Assembly: GCF_018139145.2 (NCBI RefSeq)
Contig: NC_059471.1
Span: 201,519,494 to 201,583,493 of the forward strand
Origin: Gymnogyps californianus
Lineage: Eukaryota > Chordata > Aves > Accipitriformes > Cathartidae
DNA: 64,000 bases
Direction of reading: 5' to 3'
The position numbers and the translations under genes are program-made. This document shows, piece after piece, positions 10,577-23,900 of the stretch (the stretch's first letter is position 1; every line of letters begins with the position of its first letter). The notes below the pieces were generated by a model. The model made no database searches, was not told the origin of the DNA, and saw only the letters and a program-made list of their open reading frames with translations.

Positions 10577-13549
10577 ATTTGGAGACATTCTCCTCCCCTA
10601 AACTATTCCTAATGACTGATGAGCTGATGAGTGGCCTCGGTCCCACTTGTGGGGCAGATGCCTTCAGACTTATTCACGTTCCTTTAATCATGGCCAATGC
10701 TTTCTGCTTCTCAACAGAGTCTTTACAGCCACCCTCTAAGCTGTCTCCTCCTTCGGTAGCTGTGATTTATTTGGGAAATAAAGCATCAGTTCAGAGGCAC
10801 TGCGGTGACTTCAATGTAAAGGTCCCTCTACCGCGCTTGGCTGCATCTCTGACTTTGCTTTACAAACATATCTTCTCCTGCCCCATGGTGTCTGTATTAG
10901 ACTCATTTATTTAAATTCAGAAAAACAAGGTAGTAGAAAGGAAAAAGGTTTAAGCTTCTTGAAAGCTTCTGCTTAGAATAAAGCTTACCCCAGTTTTGTA
11001 AGCTTTTAGGCAGCAGATCTACATGCTGTTTTAGACCAACATCCATAAAGGTGGTCCACTGCCACCTGCTCTCCAGGGTGGCTGGACCCCTGCGCCCCAT
11101 TTGTGCTGGCCACGCAGGGCATTAGTCATGGTGCAAGTGTCATTTTTTTTCATTCTTTAACTGGAGAGGGTTTTTAGGTGCCTGTTCTCCAATGAATATG
11201 AAACAGTCACGTTTTAGAGCCTTGTCGTTTAGAAGGATCATCTTGAAAAAGAAGATTCATTAATTAGTTACACTGGCAGTCTCTTTAATTAGGCATTGCT
11301 GAGTACCTTCAGTCTTTGTGATCTTTAGCGTTCTTAGCTTGTTGTACTTTATTTACATATTTTTTGGACACGTACGTAATTCCTAATTAACGCTGTAGAG
11401 TCTACTTCAGTTATTTCAAGATGTCACGTACTGTAGATCTTCAGACGTGTTTACCGGATGTCTGCTGAATTTAAATTACTCCTTTAATCAGACCAGAAAA
11501 TCTGCATCCTTTTTTTGGGGTACAAGAACACCCACCAGAGACATCCAGGGGAAGGTAATCCAGTTTCCAGGACGTTTCAGTATGGGAGGAAATGAAAGAC
11601 ACTTACAAAATGAAATCTTTGAAAAGACATTTCTGTCAGGAATTTTAAAAAGAGAATTTGCCTGTAGGGAAATCCTTGTGACAGCAGGCTGTCAAAGGCA
11701 CACCCCCACCAGCGTGGTCTGCGGGAGAGAGCAGAACAGCACGGATAGTGTTGGGATTTCAGGAGACTTGGGTGAGCACGATGTTTCTTAAAGCTTTGTA
11801 ACCTAATGGAAGAGCAGGCATTCATACATCAGATGTGAGCCACAGCCCTTGAATGATAAATCCTAGCAAGGAGGAACCAGAGGAAATAAGGGGTGCTCCC
11901 CTAGTTTTGTGGCATTCCCCTCTATTGAACTAAGCAGTCCTTTAAAGAAAGGATCTTTTCTTCGAGCTGTGTCCCTCCTCTGCACCAGTTTGGCCAAATG
12001 CATTTTTGTTAATGCCTCCACCCTGATATTCAGTTTCTGTCTACTCTATTTCTATTTTTAGAGGCAGCAGAGAGGATATTTTGCAGGGGACAATCCTACA
12101 GAGACAGAGAACTGGAAGAGAGGATGATAATGTTATGTTTCCTCCCTGTCTAGCTTACCTGATCCTAACAAAACTCTGTTTTATCCTTGCTAGCTTACTC
12201 TGATCTATCTGTCTCAATGTTATCCATCAATGTTTCTGGTCTTTACACTTATTGGTAACAGTGATCAATATACAACAATAACAGCATCTTTCTGAAAGGT
12301 CTGTGCTCTCTGTTTCTCAAGACTTGCTGCCATTGCTTTCTCCAGATTTAACCTTGTCTTTCATATATGTTTATCTCCCCCTGAGATAAGGCTTGAGCTT
12401 ATACCTTACACCGGCTGGCTACTGCCCTTACACTAACAGATAATCATATAAATAAAATGGGTGAGTATTTCTGCGCCACCTCCACAGCTTACACCACCCC
12501 AGTTCATAAGTGCATTAATAAAGTCTGATGAACAGTCCCAGCAAAAGCACTTTCCCTACCCTCAGAGATAAGAGAAAGAAGGAGAATATGAATAAGGTGT
12601 GCAAATTATAAATCCTGCACAGACATTTATACAGAACAGAGCTGGAAGGTCTGGACCTGGCGATCTCCTCATTGCTAAAAGAAACGAGGTCCTGATTAGC
12701 ACGGGGAGGTAAGAGAAGCTGTGACCCCCCCTCAGGTTACTGGGGTGAGTCAGCACCACGGAGGCTGCGGTACTCCACAATTAATCATGCTGAGGCAGTT
12801 CTCCCTCCAACTCGTTAGCCATAAAATAAAGCTCTTTACTGCAGCAAATCTTTTAAATTCTGTAAAAAAAAAAAATCATGCTCAGGCTTCTCACTTATAC
12901 ACAGAGCTGCACCTGGCAGTCACTTGGCAGAAAAGAAAATAGTGGCTTAGGATGAGAGTGCTGTAGGGAAGGGGCCATCCTTTTATCTTAGTCTTTCTGT
13001 GGTGTCCTGCGTTGGGAACCCTGGTCTGTGAATGCAATGATAACACAAATATGTAAATAATGGTGACAGGAGTAATAAGAATATTTCTTGTCCCTGGTAC
13101 ACGGAGACATGAAGGTTTGGCAGCTGACGCTGCTGCTTTCAGCGGAGAGTGCTTCTCCGGCTTCGGCTGGCTCTGTGAAACCAAAGCAAGGTTTGAGTCA
13201 GATGATACATCTTTTCTCAGAAAACTCAAAATCTGGGGTGGTAAAGACTGCGTGTTACAGCCGAGCGCTCGTACCCAGCCATCACCTCTCTTTAGGAGGA
13301 GTTAGGTGCTGGACTTGGTTTCAATTTCTTCACTGTGGTGAAAAGCCTTCATGTCCTGAAAGTCTTTGGAGGAACATGGTGGAGATTTGTGCCTCTGCAT
13401 GTCCTTCCCATTAGAGAAGGGAGCACCACGTCTCCCGTACTCTCCAGAGGCACACATGATGTCCTGTAGAGATTTTCCATCTGCTAAAAGACAAAGACGG
13501 GGAGGAAGAAGGGCAAGTCATTGCTGACCAGCCTGATTGCCTCTGTGCT
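10577..13549. other. Unique non-coding sequence, nothing firm
   Basis: No gene is recognised. Around 11,240-11,400 the sequence is rich in ATTA/TAAT cores (ATTAATTAG, TTAATTAGG, CTAATTAACG), which could mark regulatory DNA but is weak evidence. A run of A lies near 12,864-12,876. Confidence 0.55.
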
Positions 13550-14390
13550 GCAATGTCTAGCTCTGTGGTAGGGGAGGATGGTGGGTGTTGACTTCAGCAG
13601 AGCTTTCAACACTCTGTACCATAGATAGTAACCTTATAGCCAGGTAAGGAGGGTATGGACTAGATGGATGGACAAGAAGGGACATAAAAACTGGCCAGAC
13701 TATTAGGCTCACAGGACAGTGGCTAACATTTCAATGTCTGCCCAGGAGCCAGTTGTGGGTGGTGCTCCTTGGGGACTGATACTGGGGCTGGTACTCTGTG
13801 ATACCTTCGTCAGTGACCTGACCGATGGGAGGCGATGCACTTTCAGCAAGGTGACACTGAATTATGAGGCAGGTGGGTATGCAGGAGGACAGGGAGGACA
13901 TTTAGAGCAGCCTCAACAAGCTGGAAGAGTATAAGTATAGATAAACTGGAGGAAGTCCAGCACAGGGCCACTGAGATGGTTAAGGGTCAGGAGGACATGA
14001 TGCATGAGAGGAGTCTGAGGAAGCAGGGTTAGTTTAGCCTTGAGAAGAGTAGGCCAAGGGGGACTGCACTGCTGTCCTTCCCTGCCTGAAGTGGAAGTAC
14101 TGGCTTCCAGTACCACAGAGGAGACAAATCCAGGCACTTCCCAGTGATACACAGTCAACTCGCACAGGTTGCAGCATGGGAAATGCCAGATTGACACAAG
14201 GAAAAAGAAATTTACAGTGAGAACGGTTACACACCAGAAGAGGATGCCCAAACTGGTTTGGAGTCCCATTGGTGGAGATGTTCAAAGCTCAGCTGGGCAA
14301 GGCCCTGAGCAACCTGCTCTCTTTTGACACTTGCCCCACCCTGAGACCTCCAGAGGTCCCTTGCAACCTAAACCATTCTATGAGTATATG
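13550..14390 (+). mobile_element. CR1 LINE fragment, decayed, plus strand
   Basis: This is a 5'-truncated chicken-repeat-1 non-LTR retrotransposon. Near 13,587 a frame reads VDFSRAFNT, matching the DFSKAFDT block of CR1 reverse transcriptase. Further on in the same frame, near 13,811, SDLTDGRRCTFSKV matches the block that precedes the catalytic FADD motif. A stop codon lies between the two. After about 13,930 the 3' region follows: the stretch around CCAGCACAGGGCCACTGAGATGG, then CCTCCAGAGGTCCCTTGCAACC, and a degenerate ATTCTATGA tail ending at 14,390. The element is inactive, with stops and small deletions. Confidence 0.88.
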
Positions 14391-17160
14391 ATTTTTATGA
14401 ACGGATTTCCCCTTCCCATTAGAAATAATTATTTAATCAAATGATAGGACGGGCCTGTAGCATCTGAGTATTAGATGTACTTCATGGGATGACACCAGCC
14501 TAACAGGGAGTGCAGCGGTTGTACTGCCAAGCTTTCACACAACTTCATCTCATGGTGAAGAGTACCACTCTATCTTAGTCACTAGTAAGTGCCACTAAAC
14601 ATAAACCTGTGTAAAAATGATATATAGCAGTGAATCTCAGAAGACAGCTTCTCCCCATAAAATCCGCACATGACACATTGTCACAAGAGTTATATATGAA
14701 GATGATGGTAAACCTTTTTACAGACTGATAAACTACACAGGTTGTCCTGCAGAGCTGAAGTATTATTCAGCTGGTTATCAGCATCCTACAATCTTGGGAA
14801 CACTCACCTGATACTAAGTGTGTCATATTGCAGCATATATAAAGCCCAGCTCCCTAGCTTGTCTTTACATTATAGTGCTCATAATTGTCAATGGAGGAGA
14901 AGACCACTGGAAAAATTAACAAGCTGTATCAAGATGAGATCCATTACTTTAACATGTAGAGAATTGCATATTTTAGAGCATACTCTAGCTAACGGAGTAT
15001 TGCTAAATGGAACGGCTTTTCTGATTGCAGGAGCCCAGACCTCAGCAAGTAGCGTGGCTGCCCAGGTCCTCACTAGCTGGTTCCTTCAGTGATACCACAC
15101 TGCCTACTGGTTTTCCTTAAGGAAAATGAAGTCAGTGACATAGGGTCAAATTGCTTCAAGTGAAGATGTGGTTGAACTACAAGTCTTCAGGAATCTCATT
15201 TCTCTGACATTGATTTTCTTAGAAGGGTTTCCCTTGATTACTTCATCATGTGTAGTGAAAGAAGAGATCTCCCCAGGGAAATGTGGGTTCTCCAGGGGGG
15301 ATGGGGTTTTTCCCCACTAATCCCAGCCCAGAGCAAAATCTTCACAGCTCCATAGGCACCAGTTTAAGGGCTATTGCTCTGCACAAAAAGACCCAGTCTG
15401 TCCTCCTCAAAGGGCAAGAGGTTCCAGCCACTCTCCCAGAGATTTGTTTAAAGCTACCTGTAAGATAAATATGACTTTAAACTGTCAGCACCATAGGTAC
15501 TAAATCAAGAAAGAGGACAGCCACTGCTAAGAAAAGTGATTTTACGGTCTGTGAAAATATTGTCTGTAACGGGAAACAGAATGTGTTGCTTAATTGTTGT
15601 GCTCTCCGCTCCAAACTTGTCCCATCGCCAGCTGCCCGCTGCAGCCAGCGTGGTGGCCTGTCCCTGCCGTGACCACTGTGCCTCCTCCGCCACGGCCCGA
15701 AACATCACCACGCTTTCAAAATAGGGATGTGGGATGTCAGGGGAGTTGCTCTTGTGCAAATCTTCCAGGATCCCTGTTGTCAGTGGTAGGAGAGAGGGTG
15801 ACTATAAGTGCAGTTGTTGCCATAGGGGCATAGTGATGAATTCATGTGCTGCTATAAACATCTCAGGCACCTGGGGCAACTGGGAGAGGCGGCTCCAAGG
15901 GGAGGAATGCATTTACCGTCTGAAATGCAATATGAAACAATATGGTCAGAGAAGTTAGTGCCCTAATCACATTACTGTGTGCTAGAGCTGCCAGGGAGTT
16001 ATTTAAAATGACTTGAGATTGCAGCTGAGAAAAGCAGCTCCGGCGGAGTAGCCTGAGGAAGAGACTGTGTGTCATGGCTGTCAACCTTCTCCTCTTCTAC
16101 TGGGAGAAAAATAGAAATAACCCCCTGAAATAAGCACAGCCGCCAGGACCGTCTGTCTGCAGGACAAATGTGACCCGGGTGCCACCACCTGTGCGGTGAC
16201 CAGCCACCTTCACCCTCCCTGGCGCTGTGGGGGCTGCGGGGCTGTGAGAGGCGGAGGTTGGCAGGAGCTGCTGACGGCTGGAAACCCCCCGGCCTCCAGT
16301 CCCCGGTGCCTGAACAATATGGATACAGAAGGGACAAGTCCCCACTGAGCACTCTCCATCACGGCTGCTATCATCATGCCATGGAAAAGGACCGGGTTTT
16401 CCAGGTCCCAATTACTGCTTTCTGGGCTTCTCAACTGCTGTGAAGAGTTTTGCCAATAATACCACTAAACACAAGGAGTTTAACGCACCCTCTCATCTGT
16501 CCAGAGAGGGAGGATGTTCTTGAGTTAAGGGAAGCTCAGTGCTCACCCTTACATTTTGGATTTATTCAATGTGTGACCTGGGGCAGACTTTCAGAGGTTC
16601 CTCTGGGCCCTGGTTTCACTGTTTCTGAAATAGAGGTGACAGTATTTTTGACATACGATGCTAAATGTCTATGCGAGTGTAACAGCTTTGAGATATTCAG
16701 ATGGGAGGGGAAAGAAAGATGTTATTTTTACTAGACTTCAATTTCACTGTAAAGACCTTATAAAACAGTCACCAGGAAAGTAAGACCAAGAATATTTGCT
16801 TTCTAGATGTTACCTTACAGAGCAATTTTGCTGCCTACCAGTGCTGACACTCAGGAATGTTTACTAGCCAAGGATGGCCATCTGGGAGTGCCCTAAACCA
16901 GTCCGGAGATTTAGATTGCTCCTGTTTGTTCCCTTGAGCAGCTGAAGGCAGATGCAATCCTGTATTTTTCCTGGGACATTATAGAATTGGTAAATCAAGT
17001 AGACTATTTAGCTATTATTATTTCCTAATAGCATTTCAGAGCTCTGCACACATACGCAAAAGGGGATGTAGCACTGCCTCAGATTGCTCTAGTGTTTAAA
17101 TAACAACATCTGTCTTAACAGAAGACTAAAGCATCCCTTACCATACAACATAAAAGCAAT
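14391..17160. other. Unique non-coding sequence, nothing recognised
   Basis: I see no gene or clear repeat. A moderately CpG-containing patch lies at about 15,600-15,710 and a GC-rich one at 16,140-16,330. Both open short overlapping frames on both strands, with no recognisable domain. Confidence 0.6.
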
Positions 17161-17214
17161 ACCATACCATACCATACCATACCATACCATACCATACCAT
17201 ACCATACCATACCA
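17161..17214 (+). repeat. (ACCAT)n pentanucleotide microsatellite
   Basis: There are ten perfect ACCAT units plus ACCA, with no interruption. On the other strand the unit is ATGGT. A pure array of this length usually varies in length between individuals. Confidence 0.97.
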
Positions 17215-20209
17215 AAGAAGATATGTTACCTTTCATGCTGCTATGGTCTTTCTGGCTCTGCAAGGGCATCAAGATGTGGCCCACCTGAGTGAGCAGGGGG
17301 CCCTGGGTTATGCCAGTATAATGTGGTATTTCTAGTAGTGCATTTTTATCCATTTTACAGTATTCTCAATGCATAGCTTACTTCTCTCAGGCTCTGTAAA
17401 TCCCTGATGGTTGTGAAAACAGAGGAGAGAGTAGAATTATTTATACACAGAGATATTATTAGGAGTGAAATTAGTGAGAACGACATTGCAGGTAGGAAAG
17501 CTGAGACTGAAGGAGTGCTTCCTGCCACAGGGACCTGATTTGATTGTTCATCTCCCAGGGGGACACTCCCGATGCGAGCACTGGCAGCTTCATCCCTCGA
17601 GACAATGAAAACTAAACCAGACTGTGAGAAATCCTGAAACAGTATTTTTTATACAATATTTCCCTCCTGCTGGGGAATGATATCTAAGCCTCCTGGGGAC
17701 ACCTGCCCCCGTGCCCTGGAGCAGTGGCAGGGATGGTTGGTGGCACCCCGTACACGTGTTCCGTGCCCACCCGTGGCCCTGGGGGGAGACCGGCTGCGAT
17801 GGGAGAGGAGTCGGTATTCAAAGATAATCACTGCCATTCAGCGCATCACCAGGTGGGCTGAGATATCAAGTCACCATGGATGCATTTTTCAGACAGCAAA
17901 CTGCCCATTGGTTATTTCCCTAGGAAATTGTATTCCCCATAGGATCCTCAGCACTCACAGGACACTTCTCAGTTTGAGAGGGGGTTATTTCAATTCCAGT
18001 GTGATGTCTGTGGCTACTAGAAAGCAGGAGGAAATAGAGTATGAAGTACATTTTTCCTAGTAACTCAGAAATATTGATGAACTAGTTCAAGGTCTGGTGA
18101 ATCCCAAAGAAAAGGCAACATATTGAAAGCCTGACTATTGCTTTTGATGGAAGTTTATATGAAAGTGAGTTTGCCAGATCCTTAAAAATTGTGAACTGTA
18201 AGTAAAAAACTAATACCAAAGGTATTGTTCCCATATACTTCCATTCAAACTCATATACTGATAAAGCGTAGGTAAAACAAGTCAAATAGCTTATCATTAG
18301 TGCAATCCCATAGTCTTCTCCCAATATTCATAGCCAATGTACTCCTAAACAGATTCCTAAGCTTGTCTGCTGCAAAATCAGTGTCTGCTCTTTACAGCCA
18401 GCTATTGTCCCTGTCCTTCAAGTGCTGATTCAGGTGCAGTAAGCAGGAAGGTTATTTGGGCTTGTGTTCAACTGCTGGCAGGACAGCAGGTTTCTGGGAA
18501 GCGGCCGTGCTCTGAGTTGTGCTATCGATTGACCTTGATGCCGGGCTGGTGCGCCGGGCGCTGCTCCCTGCCGCTCAGGGACATGGCGTCCTGCGGGGGA
18601 CAGGGCATCTGACCTTGGCACGCTCTGCAACGGCCAACCTTGACGTAACATGCAAAGCCTTTCATTTCTGATTAGTGTGTAGTCATGTGCACACCATCGT
18701 TTACACTTTTAAGAAGATGCCATCAAATATTGGGAAGCACTTCCGCAGCTGGGTAATTGAATTCAGAGCAACCCATTCCTGAATGGAAAATTAATAACTT
18801 GGCAACCTCAGGCTTTGCCTTTATTAACTCTTTCACTACACTCAAGAAACAGTCCTCTTATTTTTTATGAAATAAAGAAGCCTCTTAGGACTTGTAAGAA
18901 TTATGTTGCTTGTGCATCTTCTCAGCTCATTCTCATATCACACTCATATCCGTATTTCATATCCAACATATTTGCCCTAGAAATATCCTAAAACACCTGC
19001 CGTTAACTCTAAAATGAACAATAGCACTCACAGCAAGCACTGCTTGCAGAACACAGAGACACCATCCATCTAACCTGGATAATTTCAACATGGCCTGACC
19101 ACATAGAAGTTCATACAAAAAAAGTTGTGAATCATGTAGGATTAACAGGTGAAGTGGGCGAATACACCTTGGTTGCCATTAACACAGTAACTGTCTTGCC
19201 AGTGTTGTCACTAATGCAGTAGTAGGTAAGTTGCTCTCCATCATAACTTCTCTTCAGGACAGATGAGCAATCTGGGTGTAAAAAAAGCCCAAACCCTCCC
19301 AGCTCTTACCTCAGAAGAAAGTTCACGGAAACTTAAGGAGTTTTCTACCTGAAAAAAATTTTAAAGCTCTTATCTCAGCATTCAGAAAGGTCCTACAGTC
19401 TTGCTAAGCATCATTTTTGGTCTACTCTGAACAGCTAGAGCTGGTGTAGTAAAGGTACATGGCAAATAAGTAGAAATATGTATAAGGGTAGTAAAAAAGA
19501 AATTGCTTGATTCACTGTGTTGGAATTTATTCCCAACATTTATAGCAAACTGAATAATCAAGTGAGTAAAGCTGTGCTTCAGACTCAGTATAAATTCAGC
19601 ACTAATCTGATTATAGAAATAATTCTTTTGCAGGGGGAGGTAATATGTTGACTGAGATATAAAACCTGAATATACTGGGAAACAGAAAGGTAGCACAAGA
19701 AAGCATATATCTGTGCTACAGATTAATTACAGGGAAGCACATAACACAAAAAAAACACCTCCCCTTTCTGAAAAAACAAACATGGAAACTGAGCATGAAA
19801 TGGGAGTCATTCTGTTTGTCTGAGAAGTATCACAGCAGGAACTCCACACAAAGTGGTTGACATGGTTGTCTTTGCCGAGCAATCACGCAGCCAGGGATGC
19901 CTTGCAGCACCCCGTGCATGTCACCCCGCTGCAGCAAGATTGCCCCTTATGGCTTCTGCAATGATAAATGAGAACTGTGCAAAACTCAGCAGTTTTTGTT
20001 TATAGGATTTCATCTCGTTTTGATTTGCCATTTTCAATGGATTTTTTTCTGACTGCTGTTTTAAGAAACCTCAGACCTCACGCAAAATTGCCTTCAGGAA
20101 CATGGATTTGGGTCAGTCCTAGCTGGGGTGAAAACCCCACAGGGCAGCGGGCTGGTAAGGAGAGAGGTGTCGCTCCTCTCAGCTGGGCAACTTCCATCCC
20201 AGTGTGAAC
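17215..20209. other. Unique non-coding sequence; possible regulatory stretch 18,650-18,850
   Basis: No gene is recognised. 18,480-18,640 is a local CpG-containing GC-rich patch. 18,650-18,850 is AT-rich with several homeodomain-like cores (TGATTAGTG, GTAATTGAATT, TTAATAAC) and few microsatellite features, which I would test for conservation. The rest is ordinary AT-rich sequence. Confidence 0.5.
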
Positions 20210-20285
20210 GGTGCCCTTCGGCTTAGGGTGCAAAGCCAGACCCCGTTGGTGCCCTTCAGCTTAGAGCGTGAAGCCAGACCCTGTT
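20210..20285 (+). repeat. 38-bp direct tandem duplication
   Basis: Two adjacent copies, at 20,210-20,247 and 20,248-20,285, share GGTGCCCTTC(G/A)GCTTAG and AAGCCAGACCC with a few substitutions. The array lies about 130 bp upstream of the solo LTR at 20,418 and is not part of it. Confidence 0.88.
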
Positions 20286-20417
20286 GGACGTCTTGTCTGC
20301 ATGCCCCACACTGTCCTTTGGATGAGCAGGTCCACCTGCTCTGGATGATACCATCCCTCCAGCCAAGCACACATCCCTCCCAAAAAATTCTGACTCAGGA
20401 TTTTTGGCCATCGCCTC

Positions 20418-20985
20418 TGTCCTGGTTTCGGCTGGGATAGTTAATTTTCTTCCTAGTAGCTGGTATAGTGCTGTGTTTTGGATTTAGTAGGAAAATGATG
20501 GTTTTAGTTGTTGCTAAGTAGTGTTTATACTAAGTCAAGGATTTTTCAGCTTCTCATGCCCAGCCTGCAAGAAGGCTGGAGGGGCACAAGAAGCTGGCAG
20601 GGAGCACAGCCAGGACAGCTGACCCAAACTGGCCAAAGGAATATTCCATACCATATGATGTCATGCCCAGTATATAAACTGGGGGGACCTGGCCGGGAGG
20701 GGCCGATCGCTGCTCGGGAGCTAACTGGGCATCGGTCGGCGAGTGGTGAGCAACTGCATTGTGCATCACTTGTTTTGTCTATTCTAATTCTTTTAGAATT
20801 ATTATTGTAATTTCATTATTATTATTATCATTATCATTATTTTTCATTCCTTTCTGTCCTATTAAACTGTCTTTATCTCAACCCATGAGGGTTTTTTTTC
20901 AATTCTCTCCCCCATCCCACTGGGTGGGGGGAGTGAGTGAGTGGCTGCGTGGTGCCTAGTTGCCGGCTGTGGTTAAACCGTGGCA
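20418..20985 (+). mobile_element. Solo LTR, family A, copy 2 (568 bp, complete)
   Basis: This is a complete LTR from TGTCCTGGTTTCGGCTGG to GGTTAAACCGTGGCA. It is flanked by a perfect 5-bp target-site duplication, GCCTC (20,413-20,417 and 20,986-20,990). A TATATAAA box is at 20,671-20,678, a CRE-like TGATGTCA at 20,656-20,663 and an ATTAAA polyadenylation signal at 20,861-20,866. Relative to the other three copies it lacks about 18 bp after GGAAAATGATG, a private deletion. No primer-binding site, gag, pol or env sequence lies on either side, so it is a solo LTR left after LTR-LTR recombination. Confidence 0.96.
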
Positions 20986-23900
20986 GCCTCTTACTTAGTC
21001 TCTGAGCAGCTTTGGGCAGCAGCAGCACCCTCACAGTTTGAACCTACCACTGGCGCAGGCTGGGCAGTGAAAGAAATAGTGACGGTTTTGAGAAAGCCAG
21101 CGTGGGTGGACCATGCCTTCTGGTCTTTGTGGGCAATAAAAGAGTCTGCCTGCTGGGACCTTTTATTCAACGCTTCCTTCAATCTTATACTTACTGTATT
21201 TTCTGCCAATTTAAGCATATATATAAATACTCTCTTTGCCCTTAATCCCAGTTATTTTCAGTCACTCCAGTGCTGTGAATCAAAAAAGCCCTATTTGTAG
21301 GCTAGGAATTGCTACAATGGCATGGGGGTTTATAAGGAAAGTCCAGTCCAGGGTAGCTCGGCAAGGCATGGTGTGGCTCATCCACCTGACCCACGTACCA
21401 CCGTGTTACCTCCGCACGGAGCACAGCTCGGCTCCGATGTACGCTGGAAAACAGTCCTCAGACACCTACCGAGAGAGTGTCACAGACCAAAGACTGGGAA
21501 ATGTGAAAATCAAATCAGAAAGAGAATAACTCAGATCGCAGGTCTGCCAGCTGACAAGGAGACTGCGGAGCTGGTGGGAGCATACGAGCTTAAACCTGAA
21601 CCCAGTTAGACGTTGATAGACATAGAGCAATCTCCAGAGAAACTGAAATGGTTGGATGGGTGACGGCATCACTTTCAGACTCTCAGTCTCACTACTGATT
21701 TTTCTCAGCCCAGAAAAAGAGGAGAAAGTAATACAATAGAATAGAGGAGACTGCATTCATTAAAGCATTTCTATATCTGTTCTGCATTTTTCAGACCTCA
21801 AGGAAATCTCTGTCAGGGAAATCTGAGACTTTTGGAAAGTATATCTCATATAATGGTGGAAACGAGGCTGTAATTTCACAGTAAGGCAGGATCTGATGAT
21901 CTTATATTAAATGTGATTTAGCTTAAATTATCTCATTAAATGCTCCTCTTATTATTGCCCATTGTTGAGCAGCAGCAGATATCTGGGACACTGCTGGATG
22001 GTTCCCCAGGAAGAACTCAGTGATGCAGAAAATCTGTGTATATTTTTAGTGTAATATCTTTTAATGACACATTTACAGTGGTCCTTGAGTACAGGATCAC
22101 AGCACATGAACCAGGCTTGTTTGCCTTCTTGCTTCCTTCCTTCCATCTTGTCCCGTACCTGCCTGGCAGGGATCACGCCTGCCTCAGGAACCGACTCCGC
22201 TCACAGACCCTCTTCAGAAACACGATCCCCAGCTGTCGGGAATCCATATTACCAAAAATAATCATCCACCGCATGACTTTCCAAGGCATTTAGACCTTTG
22301 CTTACCTGTCAAGGAACCAAACTGTAGTTTATCCTAAATTCAAATGCTACCTAAACCTTTGAGAGGTCTCTGCATTGAGTAAACACCTATGGATTTTAAT
22401 GACACCTAATAGACAGGATAGGAGTCATCCATTAAACGTTCTTGCAAAACGCTTTCCTATATATCACTGAATATCCTAAAGGTTATTTAGATTGTGTTTA
22501 CCTAATTTTCAGTTTCGTTGATCTCCCCAATGCAAAGGCAGTGTGTGTTCATGACTAGGAACTATATAGGCATTTATTTTAAACTCTCAGAATTTTCTTA
22601 CGTCTTTTATATTACTCAGAATATCTCTGTTGTGACTGGGATTAAACTACACCTGAACTGTGCAAGAAAATACACTGCAACAAAAATAATGAATGTTTCA
22701 CTGTAAAAAAGTTTAAAAGCTGTTTGAAGCCAGGTAGCATCTGCCCAGGGCCCCGGTTTGTCCTGCCTCGTACCTGCTCACCCAAAGCACAGACTAAAAG
22801 AGCAAACTGGGAAGCACTGAACTGCTGCAACGGTGATGTCCCCCCCTTGGGAGGGGCAGCTGGGCCACCACCCTCCTTTACACAAGCTCCGATGCACAGC
22901 AGGACTTGATGAGTTTGCAGGGCAGCTGCAGGAAGGATGCACATTAAATTTGTGGTTTATATCTGTTGCTGTTAGTCCTGCTTTGGGCTGGCTCCCTGGG
23001 AGAATCCTTGTCCCAGGCCGTGCTCTTCACCCAACTGGGGTGCTCGGCCAGGTGATGGGTGCTCTCTGGCAGCATGCGTAGACCTGGGCAGCTCCCTGAT
23101 GTGGTCTCCAGGGCAAGCAGGAGAGGGCACAGGGCCATGAAAGCCAGCCTGGTATCAGTCAGAGTCAGCTCGCAAGGGAAGGATGAGGGTATCTATCTCC
23201 TCCACGATCCTCCAAAAGCAGGCACTAACCCAGAGTCAAAACCAGACCTCACCTGTAAGGGGCATAGCTGTTTGGTCCTCAAAAACCAGACGCCGTCAGA
23301 GGCCAAAGAGGGAAAATGAGCTAAGCCCCATTGCATGTTCGAAAGGAGGTTTTCAGTGTCGTGCAGGGACCTGGCTCCCAAACCAAAGGCTTGCTGCACC
23401 TGACCTACACAAGTGTTTCAAGCCCTCGTCAAAACCTGGTGGGCAGCTCTTCTCCCAAGCAGTTGTGCCCTCTCGCCCATCAAGCCAGCTCACAGGCTCT
23501 GGCATGTGCAAGAGATGCAAGGGTTAGCTTGGTAGGACTATTTATATTTCTTTATAAACAGGTCAGAAAAGCAAAAAAACAACAGCTACAAAAAATCCCA
23601 TGACAGTAAGTGAGCTAAACAATTCATCACATTATGTTTTTATATTTATACAGCTCTGCCGTAGTACCACAAAAAGGAAAGATAAAAAGCAGTTCATATA
23701 ATTCACATGTTAATAGCCCACCTATTCCAGAAAGGAAAAAAAAAGGGGGGATAACATTGCCAGAGCACAGACATGAAAGGTCAAGGCAGATCAAGTTGCT
23801 GGCAATCACTGAACACAAAAGAAGTGCTGTAGAAATTTGTATTTGAAGAAGAATAAAACAACAATAAAGAATTTGAATGAAAACCAAGCATTTCATTCCC

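Noticed and set aside
10372..10914. 180-codon plus-strand frame with an internal repeat LKPQE
   Set aside because: The repeat comes from a 30-bp DNA duplication. No domain is visible, and codon content looks random.
17161..17214. CRISPR-like or other regularly spaced array
   Set aside because: It is a head-to-tail pentamer with no spacers, so a simple microsatellite. No CRISPR array is expected or seen in this eukaryotic DNA.
1..20985. Copies 1 and 2 of LTR family A as the two ends of one provirus
   Set aside because: Copy 2 has its own matching target-site duplication on both sides, and the 20 kb between the copies contains no retroviral genes. They are separate solo LTRs.
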